From assembly GCA_017403285.1 (NCBI GenBank), contig JAFQOI010000057.1, positions 1 through 64,000 on the forward strand: 64,000 nucleotides of DNA. Reading direction: 5' to 3'. A program made the translations under genes and the position numbers. Positions 17,650 through 26,384 of this stretch are shown piece after piece. Below the pieces are notes generated by a model. The model had not been told where the DNA came from. It saw only the letters and a list, made by a program, of their open reading frames with translations, and did no database searches. How positions within the stretch are numbered: position 1 is the stretch's first letter; each line of letters opens with the position of its first letter. Source of the DNA: a bacterium. Its GTDB lineage: Bacteria; Cyanobacteriota; Vampirovibrionia; Gastranaerophilales; Gastranaerophilaceae.

Positions 17650-18594
17650 TTATAATTCCAGTTTTTCAATGATTTTGGGAGTTAATAAATCCCAAACAGC
17701 TTCTGTTGGATGAAGGGTTTGTGGTGAAAAGTATTTCTCTGTGAACAAGTCTTCGTTTGTTAATTCTTGCATTTTTATTACTTTAAAATTATTTTTTTCG
17801 AGTTTTTCTTTTAACATATCTTGATGGCTTTGCCATGTGTTATAAAAGATAACAACAAAATCTATTTTTCTGTTCCACATTTTTTCAAGATTTTTTCTTG
17901 TTTCTATGAAATATAATAATGCTTCATCAGTCAATTTTTCGGCATTTTGGGGGTCATTGATGTATAAGTCTACCCATTTATTTTTTAGATGTTTGAATGT
18001 ATATGTTGAATTTACAAAATATTTTATTGGATTACTGAAATCTTCTTTTACTAATTTATCCCCTACTTTTTTGTAGGTGGTTTTCATCGCATTATCGGTT
18101 ACATTTAGGTAATTTAATTTCATTCTTCGATAATGGTCCTCAATCATTATATATATTACCAAATCAGATGCTGGAACTTCTCTATAAAATGACTCATTCT
18201 CACTTTGATAATACATTTTTGAAAAGCCTTTTGCGGGTACACTTCTATTGTACACAGGACGTTTTAGGCTGTGTGCTAATTTATAACTAAATGTTTGGTT
18301 GTAGTTTAAATATTGTCCGTGTGCATACGAACATCCAAAAATAGTAATTGGTGTGGAATTGTATTCAAGTCCATCTGGCTTTCTTCCGAAAGTAGTATTG
18401 TTTTCGCCATTAAAGTAGTTGTTCATATTAGGCCAATAAGTTTCTTTGAAAGAATAAGAAAATTTATTTGGCGGTCTGTCATTTATTACTTTGCGAAACT
18501 CTTCAATCGATGCAGTGTATACAAGGTATTCTATTGCCAATAGGACGAGAAGAATGCCAATTATATTTGCTACGATTAAAAAAAATTTTTTCAT
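17650..18594 (-). CDS. Membrane-anchored SGNH/GDSL-like protein
   Basis: A 314-residue protein. An N-terminal membrane helix at about 5-26 is followed by an extracytoplasmic domain. The segment ITIFGCSYAHG (S89) resembles block I of SGNH hydrolases, and the C-terminal LHPTEAVWDLL with H295 resembles block V. This suggests an esterase or acyl-transfer enzyme acting on envelope glycans, but blocks II and III are not clear. I choose the ATG at 18594 because AGGA lies six bases upstream; the longer start has no ribosome site. The substrate is unknown. Confidence 0.65.
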   Translation of the reverse strand: MKKFFLIVANIIGILLVLLAIEYLVYTASIEEFRKVINDRPPNKFSYSFKETYWPNMNNYFNGENNTTFGRKPDGLEYNSTPITIFGCSYAHGQYLNYNQTFSYKLAHSLKRPVYNRSVPAKGFSKMYYQSENESFYREVPASDLVIYIMIEDHYRRMKLNYLNVTDNAMKTTYKKVGDKLVKEDFSNPIKYFVNSTYTFKHLKNKWVDLYINDPQNAEKLTDEALLYFIETRKNLEKMWNRKIDFVVIFYNTWQSHQDMLKEKLEKNNFKVIKMQELTNEDLFTEKYFSPQTLHPTEAVWDLLTPKIIEKLEL

Positions 18595-18922
18595 ATTTTT
18601 TCCTATGTGTTCCAATTAAAATATTATTTAGTTAATCTATGTGTGTCAAATTGAATTAGAATAAAAAATCAAAATACAATTGTTTTAATAAAAATAGAAA
18701 ACTTTAATATGTAAATAAAAATTTACAATTTGGCTGAAAAATAATAAAAATGGCTTTTTCGAATAATCAAGAAATAATTGATAGTTTCGTAAGTTTAAAA
18801 AAACAATCTAAATGAAATGTAGATAAAAAGCCAAAAAATTATGTAATAACTGAAAAAAGGGTACTTGATTTCAAATTTTGAACATGTACGATAGAGATAA
18901 TCAGCCGTAAGACGAGGAAGGT
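18595..18922. other. Non-coding gap upstream of infA with a 9-base inverted repeat
   Basis: These 328 bases are very AT-rich. TGGCTTTTT at 18751-18759 is repeated inverted as AAAAAGCCA at 18825-18833, able to close a long stem-loop. Inside is a 21-codon ORF from ATG at 18750 with no ribosome site. A possible promoter is noted at 18865-18892. The gap probably holds the promoters of the ribosomal operon and of the SGNH-like gene. Confidence 0.5.
18865..18892 (+). promoter_or_regulatory. Possible promoter of the infA ribosomal operon
   Basis: TTGATT at 18865-18870 and TACGAT at 18887-18892, 16 bases apart, about 30 bases before infA. GATAAT at 18896 is an alternative -10. A moderate match only. 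Confidence 0.35.
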
Positions 18923-19138
18923 ATGTCTAAAGACGTAATTGAATTTGAAGGAACGATAATAGAATCACTACCGAACGCAATGTTCAGAGTAGGATTGGAA
19001 AATGGGCACGAAATACTTGCTCATATATCGGGAAAAATCAGAAAGAATTTTATTAAAATATTGCCTGGCGACAAGGTAAAGGTGGAAATGACACCGTATG
19101 ATTTAACAAGAGGTCGCATTACATACAGATTGAAATAA
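18923..19138 (+). CDS. infA: Translation initiation factor IF-1
   Basis: A 71-residue OB-fold protein with the family pattern [18 protein letters not shown], then HISGKIRKN and GDKVKVEM. It occupies the ribosomal A site during initiation. GAGGAAGG precedes the ATG. It opens the ribosomal/RNA polymerase operon, the usual place after secY and map in other bacteria, although those genes are not here. Confidence 0.97.
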   Translation: MSKDVIEFEGTIIESLPNAMFRVGLENGHEILAHISGKIRKNFIKILPGDKVKVEMTPYDLTRGRITYRLK

Positions 19139-19161
19139 CACGAAAATAAAGGAAAACGGAA

Positions 19162-19275
19162 ATGAAAGTTAGAGCTTCAGTAAAACCGCTTTGTGATAAA
19201 TGCAAAGTAATTAAAAGAAAAGGCAGAGTAGCAGTTATTTGTGAAAATCCTAAACATAAACAAAGACAAGGTTAA
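19162..19275 (+). CDS. rpmJ: Ribosomal protein bL36
   Basis: A 37-residue protein, [14 protein letters not shown] at the start and ending in a basic KHKQRQG tail. The four zinc ligands C11, C14, C27 and H32 are intact, so this is the zinc-binding form. GGAAAACGGA precedes the ATG. It lies 23 bases after infA, the standard neighbour. Confidence 0.97.
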   Translation: MKVRASVKPLCDKCKVIKRKGRVAVICENPKHKQRQG

Positions 19276-19408
19276 TGATATTCCAGAGAAATGGAATTTT
19301 AAAACAATTTTCCGTAGGGTAGAATTAAGTAAAGCAAGCGAACCCAAAGAAAATTAAGAACAAAACACAACAAAAATCTAAAAGAAAGATAAAGTAAAAG
19401 GAGACACT

Positions 19409-19774
19409 ATGGCAAGACTTGCCGGGGTAGATTTACCTCGTAATAAAAGAATGGTAATTGCACTGACTTATATTTTTGGTATAGGCCCTGCACGTAGTAA
19501 GAAAATCTTAGCTGCTTGCGGTATATCCGAAGATTTAAGAACAGACGATTTAACTGATGACAACATCAAAAGTTTAAGAGAAGAACTCTCTCACTACACC
19601 ATCGAAGGTGACTTAAGACGTGAAGAGACAATGAACATCAAGAGATTGAGCGAAATTAACTCTTACAGAGGAATGCGCCACAGAAGAAAACTTCCTGCAA
19701 GAGGTCAAAGAACAAAGACTAATGCAAGAACAAGACGCGGTAAAAAAACAGGCCCAATCGCTAAGAAGAAATAA
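19409..19774 (+). CDS. rpsM: Ribosomal protein uS13
   Basis: A 121-residue protein with the [13 protein letters not shown] start, the helix-two-turn-helix [13 protein letters not shown], and the basic C-terminal tail [14 protein letters not shown] that reaches the P-site tRNA. AAAGGAG precedes the ATG. A 133-base gap separates it from rpmJ, larger than elsewhere in the operon and without a clear hairpin. Confidence 0.97.
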   Translation: MARLAGVDLPRNKRMVIALTYIFGIGPARSKKILAACGISEDLRTDDLTDDNIKSLREELSHYTIEGDLRREETMNIKRLSEINSYRGMRHRRKLPARGQRTKTNARTRRGKKTGPIAKKK

Positions 19775-19794
19775 TTGAAGGAGTAATATAAACA

Positions 19795-20181
19795 ATGGCT
19801 AGACCAGTAAAAACAAAAAAGAAAGAAAAGAAGAATGTATTACAAGGTGTTGTACATATTCAGTCAACATTCAACAATACAATCGTAACTTCAACAGATA
19901 CTCAGGGTAATGCTATTGCTTGGGCTTCTGCCGGCGGCTGCGGTTTTAAAGGTGCAAGAAAAGGCACTCCATTTGCAGCTCAATCAGCAGCAGAGAAAGT
20001 TGCAAAACTTTCTATTGACCAAGGTATGAAAAAAGTTGAAGTTTATATTAAAGGTCCTGGTTCAGGCAGAGAAACTGCTATCAGAGCAATTCAAGCTGCA
20101 GGACTTGAAATCACTTTAATCAAGGACGTTACACCAATCCCTCATAATGGTTGCCGTCCTCCTAAAAGACGTAGAGTATAA
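19795..20181 (+). CDS. rpsK: Ribosomal protein uS11
   Basis: A 128-residue protein. The conserved core ([31 protein letters not shown]) and the tail [11 protein letters not shown] are typical of S11, which lies on the small-subunit platform near the E site. Twenty bases after rpsM, with its own ribosome site. Confidence 0.97.
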   Translation: MARPVKTKKKEKKNVLQGVVHIQSTFNNTIVTSTDTQGNAIAWASAGGCGFKGARKGTPFAAQSAAEKVAKLSIDQGMKKVEVYIKGPGSGRETAIRAIQAAGLEITLIKDVTPIPHNGCRPPKRRRV

Positions 20182-20205
20182 CATAATAACGTAAGGAGTC
20201 AAACA

Positions 20206-20808
20206 TTGGCTAAGTATACAGGCCCGTTAAATAAATTATATCGTAACTATGGTGTTACTGATTTATCAAATAGAAAGTTGGTTTCTTCACTAAGACAAAA
20301 TGCTTCAGGGCAGCATGGCGCAGCAAGAAAGAAACTTTCAGACTATGCTATTCACTTAAATGAAAAGCAAAAAATTCGTTTAACATATCTAGTTAACGAA
20401 AAACAATTCGTTAGATATTACAACGAAGCAAGCAGAAGAAAAGGTGTTACAGGTACCATTCTTTTGCAATTATTAGAATCAAGATTGGATAACATTGTTT
20501 TCAGAACAGGATTTGCTGTTACAAGAAAACAAGCAAGACAAATCGTTAACCACGGTCACATTCTTGTAAATGGTAAGAGAGTTGATATTCCATCTTACCT
20601 AGTAAAAGCAGGTGATGTTATCACTTTCAAAGCAGGCAGCAGTGATTTTATTAAAACTGTTTTAAGTTCAATTGATATGGCAATTGCGCCAGCTTGGATG
20701 ACTGTTGATAAAGAGGCTTTAAAAGTTACTTTTGACAGAATCCCAGAAAGAGAAGAATTAGACCCAGAACTTAAAGAGCACCTCGTAATCGAGTTTTATT
20801 CTAAATAA
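20206..20808 (+). CDS. rpsD: Ribosomal protein uS4 (TTG start)
   Basis: A 200-residue primary 16S-binding protein with the S4 RNA-binding domain (residues about 90-155: LESRLDNIVFRTGFA and VNHGHILVNGKRV). It lacks the N-terminal zinc cysteines, so it is the zinc-free form. Translation starts at TTG, with AAGGAG seven bases upstream; no ATG is available nearby. In many bacteria S4 represses its own operon, but no leader target is evident here. Confidence 0.96.
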   Translation: MAKYTGPLNKLYRNYGVTDLSNRKLVSSLRQNASGQHGAARKKLSDYAIHLNEKQKIRLTYLVNEKQFVRYYNEASRRKGVTGTILLQLLESRLDNIVFRTGFAVTRKQARQIVNHGHILVNGKRVDIPSYLVKAGDVITFKAGSSDFIKTVLSSIDMAIAPAWMTVDKEALKVTFDRIPEREELDPELKEHLVIEFYSK

Positions 20809-20824
20809 TTGTAGGAGATTAATA

Positions 20825-21799
20825 ATGGAACTTAAAATTAAATGTATTAATACAACAACAGGTTCAGACGGTTCTCAATACGGTAAATACGTTATTGAAC
20901 CAATGGAAAAAGGTTTTGGTACAACAGTTGGTAACGCTTTAAGAAGAGTTTTATTATCTTCTCTTGAAGGTGCTGCTGCAACATCTATCAGAATTGAAGG
21001 CATTACTCACGAATACACTTCAATTCCTGGCATCGTTGAAGATGCAATTGACATTATGCTTAATTTAAAAGGCTTAACTGTTAAAACTGAAGACAAAGAC
21101 CCACAACATCTAAGATTAGAAGTTGATAAACCAGGTCCTGTTCTTGCAAATGATTTACAATTACCAGCAGGTGTTAAAGTAGTTAATCCTGATTGGCACA
21201 TTTGTACAATCTCTGAAGGTGGAAGCATCTCTGCTGATATCGTTGTTGAAACAGGTAAAGGCTACAGAGCAGTTGATGTTCTTAAAGAAAATAAAGGCAA
21301 CATTCCTATCGACTTACTTCCTATCGATGCATCATTTATGCCTATTAAAAGGGTAAGCTACAATGTTGAAAATACACGTGTAGGTGATGTTGTTGACTAT
21401 GATAAATTAACTCTTGAAATTTGGTCTAACGGAAGCATTGATGTATCAAGCGCTTTAAGCCAAGCAGCTAATTTATTAATAGAACACTTTATGCAAATCG
21501 CTTCAATAACAGGTCAACCTGCTGTTTTAGCAAGCCCACATATTATTGAAGAGGTTGAAGAAGAAGAACAAGCTCCAAGTATTTCTATTGAAGATTTAGA
21601 ATTATCTGTAAGAGCATACAATTGCTTAAAGAGAGCAAGTATCAATTCTTTAGCAGAATTATTAAAGAAATCAGAACATGATTTATTGAACATTAAAAAC
21701 TTCGGTAAAAAATCTTCTGATGAAGTAATAGAAAAATTACACCAAGTTGGGTTGGAACTACAACCAAATCCAGAAGGTGTAGAATTGGAAGAAGTATAA
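20825..21799 (+). CDS. rpoA: RNA polymerase alpha subunit
   Basis: A 324-residue protein. The N-terminal assembly domain has GFGTTVGNALRRVLLSS, the Glu-rich linker is around residues 235-250, and the C-terminal domain (about 255-315) has the helix-hairpin-helix LELSVRAYNCLKRA...LLNIKNFGKKS that contacts UP elements and activators. Its place between rpsD and rplQ is the common bacterial order. Confidence 0.97.
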   Translation: MELKIKCINTTTGSDGSQYGKYVIEPMEKGFGTTVGNALRRVLLSSLEGAAATSIRIEGITHEYTSIPGIVEDAIDIMLNLKGLTVKTEDKDPQHLRLEVDKPGPVLANDLQLPAGVKVVNPDWHICTISEGGSISADIVVETGKGYRAVDVLKENKGNIPIDLLPIDASFMPIKRVSYNVENTRVGDVVDYDKLTLEIWSNGSIDVSSALSQAANLLIEHFMQIASITGQPAVLASPHIIEEVEEEEQAPSISIEDLELSVRAYNCLKRASINSLAELLKKSEHDLLNIKNFGKKSSDEVIEKLHQVGLELQPNPEGVELEEV

Positions 21800-21818
21800 T
21801 TACAAAGGGACAAATACA

Positions 21819-22247
21819 ATGAGACACCAAGCAAACAGAAACAGATTGTCCAGACCTCAAGATCAAAGAAAAGCATTATTGCGCTCTTTGGCTACTGAGT
21901 TGTTCTTACATGGTGAAATCAAAACAACACTTTCAAAAGCAAAAGCATTAAAACCTTATGCTGAAGAAATCATCACTCTTGCAAAAAGAGGCGATTTACA
22001 TGCAAGAAGACAAGCTGCTAAATTTATATTTGATGTAGAAACATCAAAATTTGTTGATCGTGAAACAGGTGAAGTTTTTGAAGCAATGCAAGAAGGTAAA
22101 AAATTAATACCTCAAACAGTGTTAAGAAAATTATTCTCTGAAATCGGTAAACAATACGAATCAAGAAATGGTGGATATACAAGAATATACCACTTGCCAC
22201 CAAGACGTGGTGATGCTGCAGAAATGGCTTTAATTCAATTAGTATAA
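21819..22247 (+). CDS. rplQ: Ribosomal protein bL17
   Basis: A 142-residue protein with the MRHQANRNRLSRPQDQRKA start and the GGYTRIYHLPPRRGDAAEMA C-terminal motif of L17. A long inserted loop (about 78-100) is within family range. Its stop overlaps the truA start by one base (TAATG). Confidence 0.96.
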   Translation: MRHQANRNRLSRPQDQRKALLRSLATELFLHGEIKTTLSKAKALKPYAEEIITLAKRGDLHARRQAAKFIFDVETSKFVDRETGEVFEAMQEGKKLIPQTVLRKLFSEIGKQYESRNGGYTRIYHLPPRRGDAAEMALIQLV

Positions 22248-23026
22248 TGCAAAGATACTTACTTGTTTTAGAGTACATTGGAACAGATTATCAAGGGAGC
22301 CAAAAGCAACCCAAAGAAATGCCTAACTCGGCAAAACTTATTACAACAGTACAAGGTGAAGTCGAGAAAGCAATCAGTACATTGACAAAAACAAAAATCA
22401 AAACAATATTCTCCGGTCGAACCGATGCCGGTGTTCACGCTCAAGGGCAGACTGCCCACTTTGATACAGAGCTTGAACTTAGTCCGAGTAAGTTCATTAA
22501 TTCTATGAACGGGATTCTTCCAAAAACAATAAGCGTTAAAGAATTAAAAAAAGTCGAGAGAACATTCCATGCACAAAAGAGCGCAAAGGCAAGGCATTAT
22601 AGATATACCATTGCAAACAGAAAGCAGCGAAGTGCATGGGATGCACATTGTTTGTTGGTTCGGTTTCCGTTAAACATTGAAAGAATGAATGAGGCGTTAT
22701 CTTATTTAATAGGAGAACATGACTTTTCTTCTTTCAGAAAAGTAAGAACGACGAATCCGGCTAGAATTTGCAATATGTATAAAGCAGAAGCATCACAAGA
22801 TGGTGATTTTATTTATATTGATTTTATTGCAGACAGATTTTTGTACAATATGATCAGATTGATCGTCGGAACTCTCCTTGAAATCGAAGGAAAGTCTTTA
22901 GCCCCAAAGACACTAAAAGACATCTTAGATTGTCGGGATATAACAAAAGCAGGTTCGACCATAAGTCCAGAAGGGCTGACATTAGTAGAAGTAATTTACA
23001 ATAATATAGACGGAGAAAGCAAATGA
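22247..23026 (+). CDS. truA: tRNA pseudouridine(38-40) synthase
   Basis: A 259-residue enzyme. The catalytic Asp lies in [14 protein letters not shown] near residue 60, and [14 protein letters not shown] is the conserved C-terminal RNA-binding segment. It modifies U38-U40 in tRNA anticodon arms. It is coupled to rplQ (TAATG) and to rplM (ATGA). truA before rplM-rpsI is a common bacterial arrangement. Confidence 0.95.
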   Translation: MQRYLLVLEYIGTDYQGSQKQPKEMPNSAKLITTVQGEVEKAISTLTKTKIKTIFSGRTDAGVHAQGQTAHFDTELELSPSKFINSMNGILPKTISVKELKKVERTFHAQKSAKARHYRYTIANRKQRSAWDAHCLLVRFPLNIERMNEALSYLIGEHDFSSFRKVRTTNPARICNMYKAEASQDGDFIYIDFIADRFLYNMIRLIVGTLLEIEGKSLAPKTLKDILDCRDITKAGSTISPEGLTLVEVIYNNIDGESK

Positions 23027-23463
23027 AAACATATTCAGCTAAACCTCTTGAAGTTGAAAGGAAATGGTATCTGATTGATGCTGAAGGTCAAACTTTAGGT
23101 AGACTAGCAGTATTAGCAGCTAACATTTTAAGAGGAAAAAATAAACCAGAATTTACTCCTAACGTTGATACAGGCGATTTTGTTATCGTAATAAACGCTG
23201 AAAAAATCAAAGTTACAGGTAAAAAAGAAACAGACAAAATGTATTATCACCACACAGGTTTTCCTGGCGGTTTAAAATCAGCATCATTTAGAGAATTAAT
23301 GGAAAAAAATCCTGCATTAGCTATTGAAAAAGCAGTTAAGGGTATGCTTCCACACAATACTTTAGGTCATGAACAATTTTTGAAATTAAAAGTATACGCA
23401 GGTGCTGAACATCCACATGCAGCACAAAAACCAGTTGTATACACAGAAGGGAAGGCTGAATAA
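23023..23463 (+). CDS. rplM: Ribosomal protein uL13
   Basis: A 146-residue protein with the [16 protein letters not shown] start, [18 protein letters not shown], the HTGFPGG turn and [12 protein letters not shown]. It binds 23S rRNA early in assembly. It overlaps truA by four bases and rpsI by one (TAATG). Confidence 0.97.
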   Translation: MKTYSAKPLEVERKWYLIDAEGQTLGRLAVLAANILRGKNKPEFTPNVDTGDFVIVINAEKIKVTGKKETDKMYYHHTGFPGGLKSASFRELMEKNPALAIEKAVKGMLPHNTLGHEQFLKLKVYAGAEHPHAAQKPVVYTEGKAE

Positions 23464-23858
23464 TGGCAGATAAAGAAATAATGGCAACCGGAAGAAGAAA
23501 AACTGCCATTGCAGTTGTTAAACTTGTAAAAGGTAAAGGCAGAGTTTTTGTTAACGGTAAAACATTTGGTGATTACTTTGGTAACAGAGCAGCTTTAGAA
23601 ATGATGGTTTATCGTCCTTTAGCATTAACTGATAATCAAGAAAAATTTGATGTAAGAGTTAAAGCAGTTGGCGGCGGTGTTTCTGCTCAAGCAGGAGCAA
23701 TTAAACATGGTATCGCTAGAGCATTGTTAAAAGTAAATGAAGAATACAAATCAGTTCTTAAATCAGAAGGTTTATTAACCCGTGATGCTCGTGTTAAAGA
23801 ACGTAAAAAATATGGACGTAAAAGAGCAAGAAAAAGATTCCAATTCTCAAAACGTTAA
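23463..23858 (+). CDS. rpsI: Ribosomal protein uS9
   Basis: A 131-residue protein with the ATGRRKTAIAVVKL start, AVGGGVSAQAGAIKHGIARAL and the basic tail ending in RFQFSKR that touches the P-site tRNA. It is the last gene of the ribosomal operon, followed by a strong terminator. Confidence 0.97.
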   Translation: MADKEIMATGRRKTAIAVVKLVKGKGRVFVNGKTFGDYFGNRAALEMMVYRPLALTDNQEKFDVRVKAVGGGVSAQAGAIKHGIARALLKVNEEYKSVLKSEGLLTRDARVKERKKYGRKRARKRFQFSKR

Positions 23859-23874
23859 TATTTCAATACAAATC

Positions 23875-23902
23875 AAAAAACTCCCGAAAGGGAGTTTTTT
23901 TA
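23875..23902 (+). terminator. Intrinsic terminator of the ribosomal operon
   Basis: ACTCCC and GGGAGT pair around the tetraloop GAAA, flanked by runs of A and then T (23895-23902). It is 17 bases after the rpsI stop. Confidence 0.9.
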
Positions 23903-23920
23903 ATTCTTTTATATATGTAA

Positions 23921-23948
23921 AAAAGAGCACTCAAGAGAGGGCTCTTTT
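23921..23948 (+). terminator. Second, weaker terminator-like hairpin
   Basis: AAAAGAGC at 23921-23928 pairs with GCTCTTTT at 23941-23948 around a 12-base loop. It may back up the first terminator. Confidence 0.5.
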
Positions 23949-24106
23949 ACAAGAAGATTTTATTAAATTGAGTTATTATTTATCTTCTTATTTTTTTACA
24001 GGGTCAGATTCAACATCTGTTTTTGAGGATACTTTTTGATTGATATCTATCGGCAACCTCTTTTTGTCTATTCCATTCCGTTTTCTTTAACCTAGCTTTC
24101 GTCCTT

Positions 24107-24385
24107 TTATAGTTTTTCTATATATATTTTTTCATTTTCGATTTTTTTTACTTTTATTGGAATTAGGGGATTGATTTTTTCTTCAGATAAATTCACCGCT
24201 TCTAGAATAGAGAGTTGATTGTCGTAAACAATTTCTATTTTCCCTTGTCCGTTCGGTTGAAAATCCGTATACGTCCGTCCTTGTTTGTTTACAAGATTTA
24301 TTATATTCTTATTCTTTTTTTCTTTATACTTAAATAAAGTCAAGCCTAGAATAAAAATTAATCCTGTAATTAAAAAGTATTTCAT
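24107..24385 (-). CDS. NfeD C-terminal-like small membrane protein
   Basis: A 92-residue protein: one membrane helix at 3-18, a basic stop-transfer KYKEKKNKN, then a short beta-barrel-like domain whose GQGKIEIVYD, VNLSEEKINPLIPIKVKKIEN and IYIEKL pieces resemble the OB-fold C-terminus of NfeD proteins. NfeD normally pairs with a stomatin/flotillin protein in membrane organisation; none is next door. It follows the sensor kinase gene by about 95 bases on the same strand. The similarity is by eye and the domain is short, so the call is tentative. Confidence 0.5.
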   Translation of the reverse strand: MKYFLITGLIFILGLTLFKYKEKKNKNIINLVNKQGRTYTDFQPNGQGKIEIVYDNQLSILEAVNLSEEKINPLIPIKVKKIENEKIYIEKL

Positions 24386-24480
24386 ATTCCAAATTCCAAC
24401 GAATACATTCTATAATATTTTTCAATTTTGTGTATCGTATGTTTAAATTATTTTATTTGTTTTGTTGGATTACATAAAAT

Positions 24481-26250
24481 TTATACTAATTCCGTTTCAT
24501 CAACTTCAAGAGGAAGAATAACTTTAAAGGTAGAACCTTCATTTTCTTTGCTTTCTACTGTAATCTTTCCGTGATGATATTCTTCAATTGTCATTTTAAC
24601 AAGATGAAGTCCAAGCCCAGTTCCCTTTATTGTGTGGGTTGCATTTTCAATGCGATAAAATCTATCAAAAATTTTCTCTTGATGTTCTTTTGCTATACCG
24701 ATACCATTATCTATTACGCTAAATTCAATATTTTTGTAGTCAGGGGTTTGGCTTATATTAATAGTAATATCTTTCCCTTCTAAAGAATACTTTATAGCAT
24801 TTGAAAGAAGATTTCTTATAACTCTATCCATACTTTCAACGTTAATTGGTACTGTTGGAATATTTTCTGCTGTATTGAAAATAATTTTTATATTTTTTTC
24901 ATCAGCTAAAATTTTTATAGAGTTAATATTTTGTTCTATTAGATTAATTATATTAGAGTATTCTTTCTTCAATATTGCTTTTCCTGATTCCATTCTAGAA
25001 AAATCAAGAATATCATTTACCATTGTGTGAAGTCGTTTTGCTTCAGTATCAATTGTATTCATAAATTCTTTTTTTGTTTCTTCATCAAAATCATCACCAT
25101 TATTACAAAGAGTATCTATATAAGTTCTTAAAACAGTAACTGGAGTTCTTAGTTCGTGAGAAACATTTGAAATAAATGTATTTTTAAGTTTACTTACTTC
25201 TGTTTCTCTTGTTATGTCAATTAAAACAATGATATAGCCAACATAATCTTGCATTTGAGAGAACATAGGTGAAATCATTGATTTTATAGTTTTTTTGCCA
25301 ACTTCTATATTAAATTCTATGGGTTTATTTTCTATAATATTAAGAGGGGTATCTTTAAATTCTTCAATTTTTTCTTCAAAACATTTTTGTCCATGCGAAT
25401 CAATGTAGTTTTGTATTTTTTTGTTAATAATATTATGTTCTTCAACATCAAGCATTTTTAATGCTGCAGAGTTTGTCATAACAACATTGTCAAAATTATC
25501 ACAAACAATAACTCCATTTATAATACTCATAAGAACAGCTTCCAGTTTATTTCTCTCCAACGTGAGTTGTTCAATATTTTGTTCTTCGTATTTGGAAAGG
25601 ATATTTGACATATCATTAAAAGCATCAGTTATTTCTGCTATATTTTCAGATTCTAATTTATATCCAAATTGACCTGTTGATATTTGCTTCACGCCTTTAT
25701 AGATTTTTTTTAGTTCTCTAGACATTAGTAAATAATTTGTAGAAATTAATAGAACAAAAATAATCCAAATTAATGCGAATGTGAGAAATAGAGATTTTTG
25801 AAGTATTGAAGTTGTTGAGTTAATACTTTTTCCACTCATTCCAACAGAAATATAACCAGATAAAGCGTTATTAAAAAGCACTGGTGCGCTAATATTTATA
25901 ACTGTTTCATTGTCATCAACAGGGAAATCTTGTTTAGAAGAATATATTACTTTATTATTGACGTCTTTATATTCTATGAATGAAATATCTTGGTTTTCTT
26001 TTATAAGTTGAGAAAATTTTTCAGAAAACAAGATAGATTTTTTTTCAGGTGTAGTTCCACTCCAATCAGTTGCTTCCGTAGCTATTGTTTTGGTTAGAAG
26101 CTGTGCGAAATTTGCATAGGTTTTATCCATTTTATTTTGGACGTTGCTAATTGCAAAATGAGAAATACTGCCAATTATAATACTACTCAATATTAAAATG
26201 GCAAAAATATATTTACTTCTTTTGTCATAATTAAAAAATTTCTTATCCAT
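24481..26250 (-). CDS. Sensor histidine kinase with HAMP and PAS domains
   Basis: A 589-residue kinase. Membrane helices at about 14-33 and 155-178 frame an extracytoplasmic sensor domain. A HAMP linker (about 178-230) is followed by a coiled coil, a PAS domain (about 235-345), the H-box VSHELRTPVTVL with H365, and an HATPase domain with NLLSNAIKYS and GTGLGLHLV. The layout matches WalK/PhoR and cyanobacterial NblS-type kinases. No response regulator is adjacent, so it is an orphan. I take the ATG at 26250 over the TTG six bases upstream; neither has a good ribosome site. Confidence 0.88.
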   Translation of the reverse strand: MDKKFFNYDKRSKYIFAILILSSIIIGSISHFAISNVQNKMDKTYANFAQLLTKTIATEATDWSGTTPEKKSILFSEKFSQLIKENQDISFIEYKDVNNKVIYSSKQDFPVDDNETVINISAPVLFNNALSGYISVGMSGKSINSTTSILQKSLFLTFALIWIIFVLLISTNYLLMSRELKKIYKGVKQISTGQFGYKLESENIAEITDAFNDMSNILSKYEEQNIEQLTLERNKLEAVLMSIINGVIVCDNFDNVVMTNSAALKMLDVEEHNIINKKIQNYIDSHGQKCFEEKIEEFKDTPLNIIENKPIEFNIEVGKKTIKSMISPMFSQMQDYVGYIIVLIDITRETEVSKLKNTFISNVSHELRTPVTVLRTYIDTLCNNGDDFDEETKKEFMNTIDTEAKRLHTMVNDILDFSRMESGKAILKKEYSNIINLIEQNINSIKILADEKNIKIIFNTAENIPTVPINVESMDRVIRNLLSNAIKYSLEGKDITINISQTPDYKNIEFSVIDNGIGIAKEHQEKIFDRFYRIENATHTIKGTGLGLHLVKMTIEEYHHGKITVESKENEGSTFKVILPLEVDETELV

Positions 26251-26335
26251 ACTCAAATATTATTATAACATGTAAAAAATTGTAAACAAATTATGCATTT
26301 AGGTTAAAAAAGGTCAAAATAAGTTTTCAGGGGTT

Positions 26336-26364
26336 TTAACATAAGAGCGACCAGTGTTTATTAT
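26336..26364 (+). promoter_or_regulatory. Putative promoter of the nucleotidyltransferase gene
   Basis: TTAACA at 26336-26341 and TATTAT at 26359-26364 with a 17-base spacer, 20 bases before the ATG at 26385, which has AAAAGGAG upstream. Confidence 0.5.
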
Positions 26365-26384
26365 TGTGAAAAAAGGAGTATATA

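Noticed and set aside
19276-19408. Ribosomal-protein leader between rpmJ and rpsM
   Set aside because: The 133-base gap has no convincing stem; only weak pairing was found.
23782-24039. Forward ORF overlapping the end of rpsI
   Set aside because: It is out of frame with rpsI and runs through two terminator hairpins.
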